Below, one piece after another: positions 34,734 through 43,334 of a stretch of 64,000 nt of DNA. The stretch covers positions 35,431-99,430 of the forward strand of contig JAGBEI010000009.1 in NCBI GenBank assembly GCA_017937065.1, written 5' to 3'. The notes beneath the pieces are model-generated. The model ran no database searches. It saw only the letters and a list, made by a program, of their open reading frames with translations, and was not told where the DNA came from. Positions within the stretch are counted from its first letter, which is position 1, and every line of letters starts with the position of its first letter. The position numbers were made by a program, and so were the translations under genes. Origin of the DNA: Clostridia bacterium. GTDB taxonomy: Bacteria > Bacillota > Clostridia > Oscillospirales > QAKW01.

Positions 34734-36576
34734 ATATGACGGCTTTTGGCTGAGAATAACCGATATTATAAGCGCGTCATTGTTCGGCAGAGCATTTTTA
34801 TGGATTGTGCGGACAATCGGCGGTATGTTTCACAGCAGCTGGATTTACAGCTTTTTTACCTCCAAGGATATGGAGGATTATGCCGCATCTTCTAAAATTG
34901 CGGGGTTTTTCAGGCGTGTTATCTTTAAAAGTAAGTTTTCCGATATGGTTGCACAGAGCGCCATTGTGCGTTCACTCTGCTTTTTCCCCGATTATCTGTT
35001 TTCGTCAAGAATATCGCTTGTCTCGTTTTATTTGATTCCGAGCGGTATACTGATGTTTATCAGCTCTTTCGGAAATGTCGGGTATATGATAGGCTATGCT
35101 CTTGTCATAGTAATCGGCATGATACTTCTGAGCTTTAAGGTCAGTGTCGGTGATGTTTTGTTCGGCTCTGCACTGCTCGGCGGACTTTGCCGGTTTTTCG
35201 GGATAAAGGCTGATGCGTCGAGAGCCGCGCCGTTAAAAAAGACTGCGGCTTTTGCGGTGATTGCAGGACTTCTGACGGGCGGAGCATCCTTTTTTCTGAA
35301 CGATGTCTTTTCGGTTGTACTGTTTGGCGCGGTTCTGCTTTTTCCGCTGCTTGCCGCGTCTCCGATACTGCTTATAACCCTTGCTCTTTTCAGCGGAATG
35401 GCTATGTCTACAATGCCCGCGTCGGTGCTTGCGGCAATTACGGTGATTATTGTGCTTTGCAGGCTTTTCTGCAAGGCGGAGCAGCTGCCGCGGCTGCGCC
35501 CCGTGTATGTTTTTGCCGTTATGTACTTTGTTCTGACGCTGTTTTACACCCTGTTCGGCTACGGCGGCAGTGACAGCGCGCTTGCCGGTGCCATACAGTC
35601 TATCTTTTTGCTGTTTTTCTTTGCGGTCGTCGTCGTTATAAATTCCGCAGAGAAATTTAAACGCCTTGTTTTTTCCGTTTCCGCATGTACAATATATACG
35701 GGGCTTTTGGGCCTTTACCAGCGGCTTACCGGTCAGGGAGGCACGGGCTGGTCATATACAAACGAATATGTCGGCGGACTGAAAAGAATAAGCGCGACGT
35801 TTTCAAATCCGAATGTTTACGGTGAATTTATTCTTTTTGCCATATGTATTGTAATTGCGGCTGTTTTGTTATCCAAAGGCGTGTGGCAGCGCCTGTTCTT
35901 TATCGGGTGTCTTATGCTCCAGGTGATAAATCTCGGACTTACCTATTCCCGCGGCTGCTATATCGCCGCAGCGTGCGCGGTCTTTCTTATTGTCTGGTGC
36001 TGTGATAAGCGTATTCTCAGCGCCGGAATATTCGGCATTCCGCTTTTGCCTTATGTTCTGCCGCAGAATATTATCACGCGCATTTTAAGCGTCGGATCAT
36101 ATTTAAAGGACGGCTCGGTGGTGTACCGTTTCAGTATATGGCGTGCCTGTCTGCGTGTTATTCAAAATCACTGGTATGTCGGTTCGGGCGTAGGAACGGT
36201 TGCGTTTACGGCTTTTTATCAGAACTATATGATAGGCGGGGTTACGGCGCAGCATTCACATAATCTGTTTATTCAGATTACAATAGAATTGAGCATAATA
36301 GCTCTCGTGCTCATGCTGCTTATTATTTTCTTCGGACTTAAGGATGTATGCCGGACTGTAAAGGAGAGCCCTGATATAAGGTCTAAATTCTTTATTATTC
36401 CGTTTGTCGCGGCTCTCGGCGCCGTAATGATAGAGGGTATGGTCGATTATATATTTTATAATAATATAGTTTATATGTTCTTTTGGACGGTGCTTGCGCT
36501 TCTCATTGCCGGACTTAATATAGTGAGTGCGCAGACGGCAAAGTCAGTACGGACAGAAAAAGGAGTAGGCATATGA
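34720..36576 (+). CDS. O-antigen ligase/polymerase family membrane protein
   Basis: A 618-residue polytopic protein (about 12 helices) with the O-antigen ligase (Wzy_C-type) domain. Family signs are LGLTYSRGCYIAAACAVFLI and, after it, a large outer loop with the conserved VGSGVGTVAFTAFYQNY and AQHSHNLFIQITIELSIIA, where the His of HSHNLF is typical. Such enzymes polymerise or ligate polyprenol-linked glycans. The ribosome binding site AAAGGAGG lies inside the murJ-type gene. It ends in an ATGA overlap with the first DUF4330 gene, so the flippase, polymerase and DUF4330 genes form one translationally coupled unit. Confidence 0.85.
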   Translation: MTYSKYDGFWLRITDIISASLFGRAFLWIVRTIGGMFHSSWIYSFFTSKDMEDYAASSKIAGFFRRVIFKSKFSDMVAQSAIVRSLCFFPDYLFSSRISLVSFYLIPSGILMFISSFGNVGYMIGYALVIVIGMILLSFKVSVGDVLFGSALLGGLCRFFGIKADASRAAPLKKTAAFAVIAGLLTGGASFFLNDVFSVVLFGAVLLFPLLAASPILLITLALFSGMAMSTMPASVLAAITVIIVLCRLFCKAEQLPRLRPVYVFAVMYFVLTLFYTLFGYGGSDSALAGAIQSIFLLFFFAVVVVINSAEKFKRLVFSVSACTIYTGLLGLYQRLTGQGGTGWSYTNEYVGGLKRISATFSNPNVYGEFILFAICIVIAAVLLSKGVWQRLFFIGCLMLQVINLGLTYSRGCYIAAACAVFLIVWCCDKRILSAGIFGIPLLPYVLPQNIITRILSVGSYLKDGSVVYRFSIWRACLRVIQNHWYVGSGVGTVAFTAFYQNYMIGGVTAQHSHNLFIQITIELSIIALVLMLLIIFFGLKDVCRTVKESPDIRSKFFIIPFVAALGAVMIEGMVDYIFYNNIVYMFFWTVLALLIAGLNIVSAQTAKSVRTEKGVGI

Positions 36577-37061
36577 GAAAATACAGGTTGTTCGGAAAAA
36601 TCCCGGTATTCGATATAATCGTTATAGCGGTTATAATAGTTTTGGGCGTGGTTTTTTACAATGTATTTATGACAAGCAATTCGGGAAATGTTATAGTCAA
36701 TTCACAGACCAAAACTATACGTTACACCATAGAATTTATGAATATTTCCGATATGATAGACGGGATTCCCGATGTGGGTGAAAAGGTGTTTGAAACCTCA
36801 TCTAACTATGAGATAGGAAAGGTTGTATCCGCTCAGTCAAAACCGTTTGTAAATTACAGCTTCAGCGAAATAACGGGTGAGGCTGTACAGACGGAATATA
36901 AGGACCGCTCCACCGTGTCGGTGGTGGTTGAGGCGAAAGCTGTTGTGTCCGAGCGTGCTACCGAGGTAAACGGAGTTCCGTTGGGCTTGGGTAAGGTTAT
37001 GACCTGCAATATGCCCAGCCTCTGCGCTCAGGGCGTTATCGTGGATATGGAAGAGGTGTAA
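36573..37061 (+). CDS. DUF4330-family membrane-anchored protein
   Basis: A 162-residue protein with one N-terminal membrane helix (about residues 12-32: VFDIIVIAVIIVLGVVFYNV) and an extracellular domain. The pattern of a charged G-K-I-x-x-x-D-I-I segment followed by the helix, and later DVGEKVFETSSNYEIGKVV, marks the DUF4330 family. Function unknown. It overlaps the ligase/polymerase gene by four bases and is followed four bases later by a paralogue with the same architecture, so the two may form a heterodimer or adapter for glycan export. Confidence 0.8.
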   Translation: MRKYRLFGKIPVFDIIVIAVIIVLGVVFYNVFMTSNSGNVIVNSQTKTIRYTIEFMNISDMIDGIPDVGEKVFETSSNYEIGKVVSAQSKPFVNYSFSEITGEAVQTEYKDRSTVSVVVEAKAVVSERATEVNGVPLGLGKVMTCNMPSLCAQGVIVDMEEV

Positions 37062-37064
37062 GCT

Positions 37065-37562
37065 GTGAAAGTAATAGATAAAAACGGAAAGCTGTTTGGC
37101 AAAATCAGCGTGCTTGATATTATTATCGTGGCGGTAATCGTCTTTCTTGCTGCTGTTTTTGTTGCGGGCAGGTTCGGTCAGGTTAAGCTGCCGATAGAGA
37201 CAAAGGCGAGCACCGAATATGTGGTAAAGCTAAAGGCGTATAATGTGGAGAAAACCGAAAAGTCTCCGTTTGAGGTAGGCTCCGTCATATACGGTAAGAC
37301 AGGCGAGTTCATCGGCACTGTCACCGAGGTGGAGCGCAAACCGATGGTTACAAAGGAAAAGCTGGAGGACGGAACATATTTCGATTATGAGAGCCAAACT
37401 GCATATGATTACTTCTTGACGGTTGAGGGCACGGGCACTTCGACGGAAAAGGGTATTTTTGCACAGGGTACGTTTGCGCTGTATCCGAATAATTCGGTGA
37501 CGGTTTCCAGCAAGTATTTTTACGGCGGCGTTGTTGTTTTAAGTGTTGAAAAAAAGGTTTGA
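37065..37562 (+). CDS. DUF4330-family membrane-anchored protein, second copy
   Basis: A 165-residue paralogue of the preceding gene: N-terminus GKLFGKISVLDIIIVAVIVF (membrane helix about residues 14-31) and an outer domain with SPFEVGSVIYGKTGEFIGTV. It starts at GTG three bases after the previous stop. The two copies share architecture but differ clearly in sequence, so the duplication is old. It is the last gene of the flippase-polymerase operon; HPr follows under its own promoter. Function unknown. Confidence 0.8.
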   Translation: MKVIDKNGKLFGKISVLDIIIVAVIVFLAAVFVAGRFGQVKLPIETKASTEYVVKLKAYNVEKTEKSPFEVGSVIYGKTGEFIGTVTEVERKPMVTKEKLEDGTYFDYESQTAYDYFLTVEGTGTSTEKGIFAQGTFALYPNNSVTVSSKYFYGGVVVLSVEKKV

Positions 37563-37607
37563 TTTAGGCGCGATTATGTCAAACTATCCAAAAGTTGATT
37601 TTTCCTA

Positions 37608-37636
37608 TTGACTTGCGCCGCTCAATCGGGTAATAT
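37608..37636 (+). promoter_or_regulatory. Promoter of the HPr gene
   Basis: TTGACT, 17 bases, TAATAT, leaving a leader of roughly 48 bases before the HPr ATG. Confidence 0.6.
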
Positions 37637-37691
37637 TAAGTCAATTTCAATTAAATTTCGGTAATTATATTATGTTTTAGGAGGATTACCT

Positions 37692-37955
37692 ATGTACTCC
37701 AAAGAGGTAACTGTAACAAACAGTGTGGGCCTTCATGCAAGACCCGCTACGTTTTTTATTCAAAAATCCAATGAGTTTAAAAGCTCAATCTGGGTTGAAA
37801 AGGGTGACAGACGAATCAATGCGAAGAGCCTGCTGGGAATTTTGTCACTCGGAATCATCAAAGGTACGGAGATAAGAATTATCGCCGACGGTGTGGATGA
37901 AGAGGCCGCGGTTTCATCGCTTATCAATCTTATTGAAAACGAATTGACCGATTAA
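37692..37955 (+). CDS. ptsH: HPr phosphocarrier protein
   Basis: An 87-residue cytoplasmic phosphocarrier. The active-site His15 is in NSVGLHARPATFFIQ, and the regulatory Ser46 segment reads NAKSLLGILSLGI, so both the PTS phosphotransfer site and the HPr-kinase site used in CcpA-type carbon control are present. This argues against a Crh paralogue, which lacks His15. ATG follows AGGAGGA. It is a single gene between its own promoter and terminator; no PTS enzyme I or HprK is in the window. Confidence 0.93.
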   Translation: MYSKEVTVTNSVGLHARPATFFIQKSNEFKSSIWVEKGDRRINAKSLLGILSLGIIKGTEIRIIADGVDEEAAVSSLINLIENELTD

Positions 37956-37962
37956 ATGTATC

Positions 37963-37990
37963 GGACGGTCCTGAAATGACCGTCCTTTTT
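37963..37990 (+). terminator. Terminator after the HPr gene
   Basis: Stem GGACGGTC / GACCGTCC with a 7-base loop followed by TTTTT. Confidence 0.85.
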
Positions 37991-38018
37991 AATTTTGAAA
38001 AAAGCGGAGGGGATTTTT

Positions 38019-38675
38019 TTGAACTATCTTTCACCGTCTGTGCTGGCAGCCGATTTCGGAAATCTTTACGCCGACTGTGCCGCAGCCGTTTCAAACGGCG
38101 CGCGATGTTTGCATATAGATGTGATGGACGGCGTGTTTGTTCCTAATATATCCATGGGGTTTCCCGTTATCGAAAGTCTGCGCCCGCGGCTTGACTGCGT
38201 GTTTGACGTTCATCTTATGATAACGGAGCCGGAGCGGTATATAGAGCGTTTTTCAGAGTCCGGCGCCGATATAATTACCTTTCATGCCGAAAGCACGAAG
38301 GATATAGGCGCAGTTATCGGTCTTATTCACGGCTGTTCTAAAAAAGCGGGGCTTTCCGTAAAACCGGGAACAGATATAAAAAGTATCGAGAAGTATCTCC
38401 CGTACCTGGATATGGTGCTTGTAATGACGGTTGAGCCGGGCTTTGGCGGACAGAAATTTATGCCCGATATGCTTGATAAGGCACGCCGTCTCAGGCAGTA
38501 CAAAGCCGAGAGCGGCTTGACGTTTGACATTGAGGCGGACGGCGGAATCAATATCGGTAACGTGCGTCGGGTGATTGATGCGGGCGTTAATGTTGTCGTC
38601 GCCGGTTCAAGCGTATTTTCGGGCGGGGATATTGCCGGCAATACCAAAGCCTTTATGGATATTATTGCAAAATAA
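38019..38675 (+). CDS. rpe: Ribulose-phosphate 3-epimerase
   Basis: A 218-residue TIM-barrel enzyme that interconverts D-ribulose-5-phosphate and D-xylulose-5-phosphate in the pentose phosphate pathway. Motifs: SPSVLAADFGNLY, HIDVMDGVFVPNISMG (metal ligand and catalytic Asp), DVHLMITEPE, MTVEPGFGGQKFM, and EADGGINIGN (second catalytic Asp). I start it at a TTG 6 bases after GGAGGGG; a further upstream TTG would sit in the T-tract of the HPr terminator. Length equals that of Bacillus Rpe. It is followed 15 bases later by an XRE-type regulator. Confidence 0.94.
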   Translation: MNYLSPSVLAADFGNLYADCAAAVSNGARCLHIDVMDGVFVPNISMGFPVIESLRPRLDCVFDVHLMITEPERYIERFSESGADIITFHAESTKDIGAVIGLIHGCSKKAGLSVKPGTDIKSIEKYLPYLDMVLVMTVEPGFGGQKFMPDMLDKARRLRQYKAESGLTFDIEADGGINIGNVRRVIDAGVNVVVAGSSVFSGGDIAGNTKAFMDIIAK

Positions 38676-38690
38676 CTGGAGCTTAAAAAT

Positions 38691-39380
38691 ATGGAATTAT
38701 CGGATTTTTCACGCGTTCTTACTCACCTAAGAAAGGAAAAGGGAGTTTCACAGCTTAAGGCGGCTCAGGCGCTGGGGGTTTCCCAGTCGCTTCTGTCTCA
38801 TTATGAGCGCGGAATACGTGAGTGCGGGCTGCTTTTTCTTGTACGTGCCGCCGATTATTACGGCGTCACTGTCGACTATCTTCTCGGCAGAAGCTATGAA
38901 AAAAACGGCACCACCATCACGGTTGACGAGCTGGCGGACGAGGATGCCGCGGGCAGGGGAAATACAGGCGTGCGCAGCATGCTCCCGACTCTTAATAAGA
39001 AATTGATTTGCAATTCCGTGTCGATAATCATGGACACGCTTGCCAAGATAAACGATAAAACGCTTATCAACGAGGTGTCCGGTTATCTGGGGATAAGCGT
39101 ATATAAAATGTACCGTATGCTTTATAATGCAAATCCCGAAAACTCGCCGATGCTTTTCGGCGCGGATGAGAAAAGCTATTCATACATGTCCGATGCCGCG
39201 ATGAATACGGCTCAGGCAAAAATCCAAGAACAGCTTTCGCGCATATGCGGGGACGACTGTACCCGCGGTGCAATCGACTTATCACAGGAAAATATCAAAA
39301 ATATTTATCCTGTTCTTTCCACTTCTCTGTTTAATTTGCTGCAGAATGCCGAAAATAAAATCGGTGCAAGAAAAAAATAA
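38691..39380 (+). CDS. XRE-family DNA-binding regulator
   Basis: A 229-residue protein with an N-terminal helix-turn-helix of the Cro/CI/XRE type (about residues 8-62: LRKEKGVSQLKAAQALGVSQ, LLSHYERGIREC, YYGVTVDYLLGRS). The C-terminal about 150 residues are mainly helical with no recognised domain. In this clade such proteins are common stand-alone regulators. It follows rpe closely and is probably co-transcribed. Ligand and targets unknown. Confidence 0.85.
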   Translation: MELSDFSRVLTHLRKEKGVSQLKAAQALGVSQSLLSHYERGIRECGLLFLVRAADYYGVTVDYLLGRSYEKNGTTITVDELADEDAAGRGNTGVRSMLPTLNKKLICNSVSIIMDTLAKINDKTLINEVSGYLGISVYKMYRMLYNANPENSPMLFGADEKSYSYMSDAAMNTAQAKIQEQLSRICGDDCTRGAIDLSQENIKNIYPVLSTSLFNLLQNAENKIGARKK

Positions 39381-39476
39381 TGATTATACAGATAAAAGCC
39401 GCAGTGTAAAGTAATAAAAGTACGTGCCTGAGAATAAGATGTATCAAACTATAACTTTTAAAGGTCGTGCTTTTGT

Positions 39477-39941
39477 ATGTATATTGTTTCGGTAAAGCTC
39501 AATAAAAGGAAAATACTCGGATTTATCGCCGCGCTGTGTATTGTGACGGCAGTTGTATGCGTTGCTCTGCCGAAACGTGCCAGCGATGTTTTGAGCAGTA
39601 ATATCAGCACCTCTGCAAAGTCCGTAGAAGAGCATGTGGCGTTTTTGAACGCCCACGGTTATCAGGTTACTGAAAAGCCGGTTCAGATACAGGAAATAGT
39701 AATTCCCGAGGAATTCAGCGCGGAGTATGAAAAGTATAACGAAATGCAGAAGCTGTCCGGCTTTGACCTTTCCAAATTCAAAAGCTACCGCGTCAAGAAA
39801 TATACTTATAAAGTCACAAATTACGAAGCGTCGCCGGACGAGGTGGTCGCCAATGTCATTGTTTATAACAATAAGGTTATCGGCGGGGATATTTCGTCTA
39901 CTACGCTGGGCGGGTTTGTTCACGGTTTTGTAAAGGAGTAA
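39477..39941 (+). CDS. DUF4830-family membrane-anchored protein
   Basis: A 154-residue protein with an N-terminal membrane anchor (about residues 13-31: ILGFIAALCIVTAVVCVALP) and a small extracellular domain. The segment AKSVEEHVAFLNAHGYQVTE followed by EIVIPEEFSAEYEKYNEMQK is the hallmark of the DUF4830 family of clostridia. Function unknown. ATG follows AAAGGT at a long distance. It precedes an RsuA-type gene by 39 bases. Confidence 0.78.
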   Translation: MYIVSVKLNKRKILGFIAALCIVTAVVCVALPKRASDVLSSNISTSAKSVEEHVAFLNAHGYQVTEKPVQIQEIVIPEEFSAEYEKYNEMQKLSGFDLSKFKSYRVKKYTYKVTNYEASPDEVVANVIVYNNKVIGGDISSTTLGGFVHGFVKE

Positions 39942-39980
39942 GAGGAGAAGTCTGAAAAACGACTTTTATTTTATCCGTTT

Positions 39981-40700
39981 ATGAGAATAGATAAATATAT
40001 TTGTGATACTATAAATATTACAAGGTCTCAGGCACGTCGCAGGATTTCCTGCGGGCGTGTCTTTGCAAACGGAGTCAGGGTTCGTTCATCTTCGCTTCAG
40101 GTTGATGAGAATAGCTGCACTGTGACAATGGACGGTCAGCCGATTAAGTATACGCGATATGTTTACTTTATGATGAATAAGCCCGGGGGAGTGCTGAGCG
40201 CGTCGTCGGACAGGCATGCAAAAACAGCGCTTGAGCTGCTCCGAGACGAGGACAGGCGTGCCGACTTGTTTATTGCCGGCAGGCTGGACAAGGATACGAC
40301 GGGATTTCTGCTTATAACAAACGACGGCGATTTTGCTCACGCTCTGCTGTCTCCGCGAAAGCATATATATAAAACTTATGAGGTACTGCTAAAACACGGT
40401 GATTTTGACGGTTACCGCTCGGCATTCGAAAAGGGCGTGGAGCTTGAGGACGGGTACGTCTGCAAGCCTGCCGAATTTATTCCCTTTGGGAATAACCGCT
40501 GTCTGCTTAAAATAAGCGAGGGAAAGTTCCATCAGATAAAGCGTATGTTCAGGGCGCTGGGAAATGAGGTTTTAAAACTGCGCCGCACGGCGATGGGTGA
40601 CGTGATTTTGGATGAAAATCTGAAACCAGGAGAGTACCGCCCCTTAAAACCGTCGGAATATGAACTTTTTTTGAACAAAATAACCAAAAATGACCCGTGA
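39981..40700 (+). CDS. RsuA-family 16S rRNA pseudouridine synthase
   Basis: A 239-residue RNA-modifying enzyme converting a uridine to pseudouridine, most likely in 16S rRNA as RsuA does. It carries an N-terminal S4 RNA-binding domain (about residues 1-45: MRIDKYICDTINITRSQARR) and the catalytic segment FIAGRLDKDTTGFLLITNDG, with the nucleophile Asp in RLD. The later KTYEVLLKH and EGKFHQIKRMFRALGNEVLK are also family signs. Length fits RsuA (231). Confidence 0.92.
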   Translation: MRIDKYICDTINITRSQARRRISCGRVFANGVRVRSSSLQVDENSCTVTMDGQPIKYTRYVYFMMNKPGGVLSASSDRHAKTALELLRDEDRRADLFIAGRLDKDTTGFLLITNDGDFAHALLSPRKHIYKTYEVLLKHGDFDGYRSAFEKGVELEDGYVCKPAEFIPFGNNRCLLKISEGKFHQIKRMFRALGNEVLKLRRTAMGDVILDENLKPGEYRPLKPSEYELFLNKITKNDP

Positions 40701-40770
40701 AAAATTTACAGATAGCTTATTTAGTGTATTTTGCACAAAAAACAGGCGGTAATTTTGTAGGAAAAAACAT

Positions 40771-40798
40771 TTGATTTTTTTAAATTATATGGTATAGT
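40771..40798 (+). promoter_or_regulatory. Promoter of the sugar-ABC ATPase gene
   Basis: TTGATT, 16 bases, TATAGT with TGG just before it (extended -10-like), 50 bases before the ATG. Confidence 0.55.
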
Positions 40799-40848
40799 TA
40801 TAAGGTACATGATTTTACACACAAAAGTGTATGGGAGGAACAATTTAA

Positions 40849-41958
40849 ATGGCAGGTTTATCATTAAAAGGCATTTATAAGAGATATCCCGGCGGCGTTG
40901 TCGCCGTCTCGGATTTCAACCTCGAGATTGAGGATAAGGAATTTCTCGTACTTGTCGGTCCTTCTGGCTGCGGTAAGTCAACAACGCTCAGAATGATTGC
41001 GGGTCTTGAGGAAATTACGGAGGGCGAGCTTTACATCGGCGACAGAATTGTAAACGATATTGCGCCGAAGGACAGAGATATTGCGATGGTTTTCCAGAAC
41101 TATGCTCTGTATCCGCATATGACCGTGTTTGACAACATGGCATTCGGTCTTAAGCTCAGAAAAACTCCGAAGGACGAAATAAAGCGCCGCGTTGAGGAGG
41201 CTGCTAAAATTCTTGATATCAGCCATCTTCTTGACAGAAAGCCGAAGGCTCTCTCCGGCGGTCAGCGTCAGCGTGTTGCTCTCGGTCGTGCTATTGTCCG
41301 TGAGCCTAAGGTATTCCTTCTTGACGAGCCGCTTTCAAACCTTGACGCTAAGCTCCGTGCACAGATGAGAACAGAGCTTTCCAAAATCCACCATAACCTT
41401 GAGACAACCTTTATTTACGTTACTCATGACCAGACCGAGGCTATGACAATGGCTACCAGAATCGTTGTCATGAAAGACGGATTTATTCAGCAGGTTGATG
41501 TACCTCATAAACTTTACAAGTATCCCTGCAACATGTTTGTTGCCGGATTTATCGGTTCTCCGCAGATGAACTTTGTCGACGCAACTATTGTTGAGAAGTC
41601 GGGCGACCTTTATCTTGAGTTTAAGAATAATTCGCTTAAGCTGCCTGAGTCCAAAATCAACGACGATGTTAAAAACTACATCGGCAAGGAGATCGTTTTC
41701 GGTATCCGTCCCGAGCATGTTCATGACGAAGAGAGATATCTTGAGTCCATGCCTGAATATGCAATTGACGCCAATGTTGAGGTTACCGAGCTTATGGGTG
41801 CCGAGACATTCCTGTATCTTGATGTTGACGGTGAGAAGCTTACCGCAAAGGTTGCTCCCACGACTACTGCGAAGGCTGACGAGAAAATTAAAATTGTTCT
41901 CAGCCTTGAGCATATTCATCTTTTTGACAAAGATACCGAAAAGACAATTATCAACTAA
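40849..41958 (+). CDS. msmX: Stand-alone sugar ABC importer ATPase (MsmX/UgpC type)
   Basis: A 369-residue cytoplasmic ATPase powering carbohydrate ABC importers. Walker [10 protein letters not shown] (about residue 37), signature [14 protein letters not shown] (about 134), Walker [13 protein letters not shown] and the switch His in [10 protein letters not shown] are all intact. The C-terminal about 130 residues form the OB-type domain ([23 protein letters not shown]) used by the MalK/UgpC/MsmX group. It sits alone with its own promoter and terminator, with no permease beside it. Such orphan ATPases in Bacillus serve several permease pairs, so it is the likely motor for the ATPase-less transporters at the window start. 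Confidence 0.92.
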   Translation: MAGLSLKGIYKRYPGGVVAVSDFNLEIEDKEFLVLVGPSGCGKSTTLRMIAGLEEITEGELYIGDRIVNDIAPKDRDIAMVFQNYALYPHMTVFDNMAFGLKLRKTPKDEIKRRVEEAAKILDISHLLDRKPKALSGGQRQRVALGRAIVREPKVFLLDEPLSNLDAKLRAQMRTELSKIHHNLETTFIYVTHDQTEAMTMATRIVVMKDGFIQQVDVPHKLYKYPCNMFVAGFIGSPQMNFVDATIVEKSGDLYLEFKNNSLKLPESKINDDVKNYIGKEIVFGIRPEHVHDEERYLESMPEYAIDANVEVTELMGAETFLYLDVDGEKLTAKVAPTTTAKADEKIKIVLSLEHIHLFDKDTEKTIIN

Positions 41959-41967
41959 ATCGGTTTT

Positions 41968-42001
41968 ACCGGACGCCTTTTTAACGGCGTCCGGTTTTTT
42001 T
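41968..42001 (+). terminator. Terminator after the ATPase gene
   Basis: Perfect 10-bp stem ACCGGACGCC / GGCGTCCGGT, 8-base loop, then TTTTTT. Confidence 0.9.
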
Positions 42002-42171
42002 CTTTATTGACAAATTTGAATTTGTGCACTGATAAGCTGAAACAAAGAAAATTGTCGTAATTTGGTCATATTGCACGTTTTATTTTCAGCAAAAAATCAA
42101 TAAACAAGTTAAAAAACGCTTTGTTTTTAGCGCCGTTGTGCAGGTTTAACAAAAAATTTATAAAATAACTG

Positions 42172-42200
42172 TTGAAATCGCGGACGATTTGTTATAAAAT
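42172..42200 (+). promoter_or_regulatory. Promoter of the PucR-like regulator / ftsEX operon
   Basis: TTGAAA, 17 bases, TAAAAT, 34 bases before the ATG. The region 42002-42171 upstream is very AT-rich and holds no gene I can support. Confidence 0.6.
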
Positions 42201-42234
42201 ATTGTACAGTAAGTTAATATAGGGGGATAACCAA

Positions 42235-43320
42235 ATGTCCAACAGATTTTTTCAGGGTGTAGTATACCAGCTCAGGGAGAGTATCGACAGAACGGTGGGT
42301 GTTCTTGACGACAGCGGAACCGTCATTGCGTGCAGCGATCTTATTAAAATCGGTGAAAAGCACGACGGTGTATTGTCGTCTGTAAACTCGACTCTTGATA
42401 CTGTCAAGGAGGACGGATATACATACAAACCGCTTTCACCCGCGCCCGGCTTTGAGTATATTGCGTTTATTGAGGGCTCGGACGAGCTTTCGGACAAGTT
42501 TATTTCTCTTGTTGTTATAGCTCTTGCAAATATCAAGCAGTATTATGACGAAAAATATGACAAGAATAACTTTATAAAAAATGTTATTCTTGATAACATT
42601 CTGCCCGGAGATATTTATATCAAGGCGAGAGAGCTGCACTTCGAGACGGATGCTTTCCGTGTTGCTATCCTAATCAGACTTTCGGATAAGAGCGATGTGT
42701 CAGCGTACGACATTCTTCAAAGTCTTTTTCCCGATAAACAGAAGGATTTTATTATCAATGTCAACGAAACCGACCTTGTACTTGTCAAGGAGGTTAAGGA
42801 TACCAATGATAATAAAGACCTTGAAAAGCTTGCAAAGAGCATTATTGACATAATAAGCTCGGAGCTTTACATTAAGGCGTATGTCGGTATCGGTACTATT
42901 GTTGATAATATAAGAGACCTGCCGCGCTCGTTTAACGATGCGCAGGTTGCGCTCGAGGTCGGCAAGATTTTCGATACGGAAAAGAATATCATGACCTATG
43001 ACAATTTGGGCATAGGCAGACTGATTTATCAGCTTCCGATGACTCTTTGCGAGACGTTTCTTTCCGAAATCTTCAAAAAAGGTTCCATCGAGTCTTTGGA
43101 CTATGAAACTTTATTTACCATTCAGAAATTCTTTGAAAATAACCTTAATGTGTCCGAAACCTCAAGAAAGCTGTTTGTGCACAGAAATACGCTTGTGTAC
43201 CGCCTTGAAAAAATAAGAAAGCTTACCGGTCTTGACCTGCGCAGATTTGACCACGCTATTGTGTTTAAGGTTGCGCTTATGGTTAAGAAGTATCTTGTTG
43301 CAAACCCCACTAAATTTTAA
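42235..43320 (+). CDS. PucR/CdaR-family helix-turn-helix regulator
   Basis: A 361-residue regulator. N-terminus: a sensor-like region (RTVGVLDDSGTVIACSD) as in the sugar-diacid/PucR group; middle: a GGDEF-like fold (LYIKAYVGIGTIVDNIRDLP, SFNDAQVALEVGK); C-terminus: the PucR-type helix-turn-helix (NNLNVSETSRKLFVHRNTLV, YRLEKIRKLTGLDLRRF). It starts after AGGGGGAT. The ftsE gene begins 14 bases after its stop, so this transcription factor is probably co-transcribed with, and may regulate, the ftsEX cell-wall genes. Ligand unknown. Confidence 0.85.
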   Translation: MSNRFFQGVVYQLRESIDRTVGVLDDSGTVIACSDLIKIGEKHDGVLSSVNSTLDTVKEDGYTYKPLSPAPGFEYIAFIEGSDELSDKFISLVVIALANIKQYYDEKYDKNNFIKNVILDNILPGDIYIKARELHFETDAFRVAILIRLSDKSDVSAYDILQSLFPDKQKDFIINVNETDLVLVKEVKDTNDNKDLEKLAKSIIDIISSELYIKAYVGIGTIVDNIRDLPRSFNDAQVALEVGKIFDTEKNIMTYDNLGIGRLIYQLPMTLCETFLSEIFKKGSIESLDYETLFTIQKFFENNLNVSETSRKLFVHRNTLVYRLEKIRKLTGLDLRRFDHAIVFKVALMVKKYLVANPTKF

Positions 43321-43334
43321 GTAAAAGGCTCATT

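Noticed and set aside
37692..37955. Crh rather than HPr
   Set aside because: His15 is present in GLHARPA; Crh lacks it.
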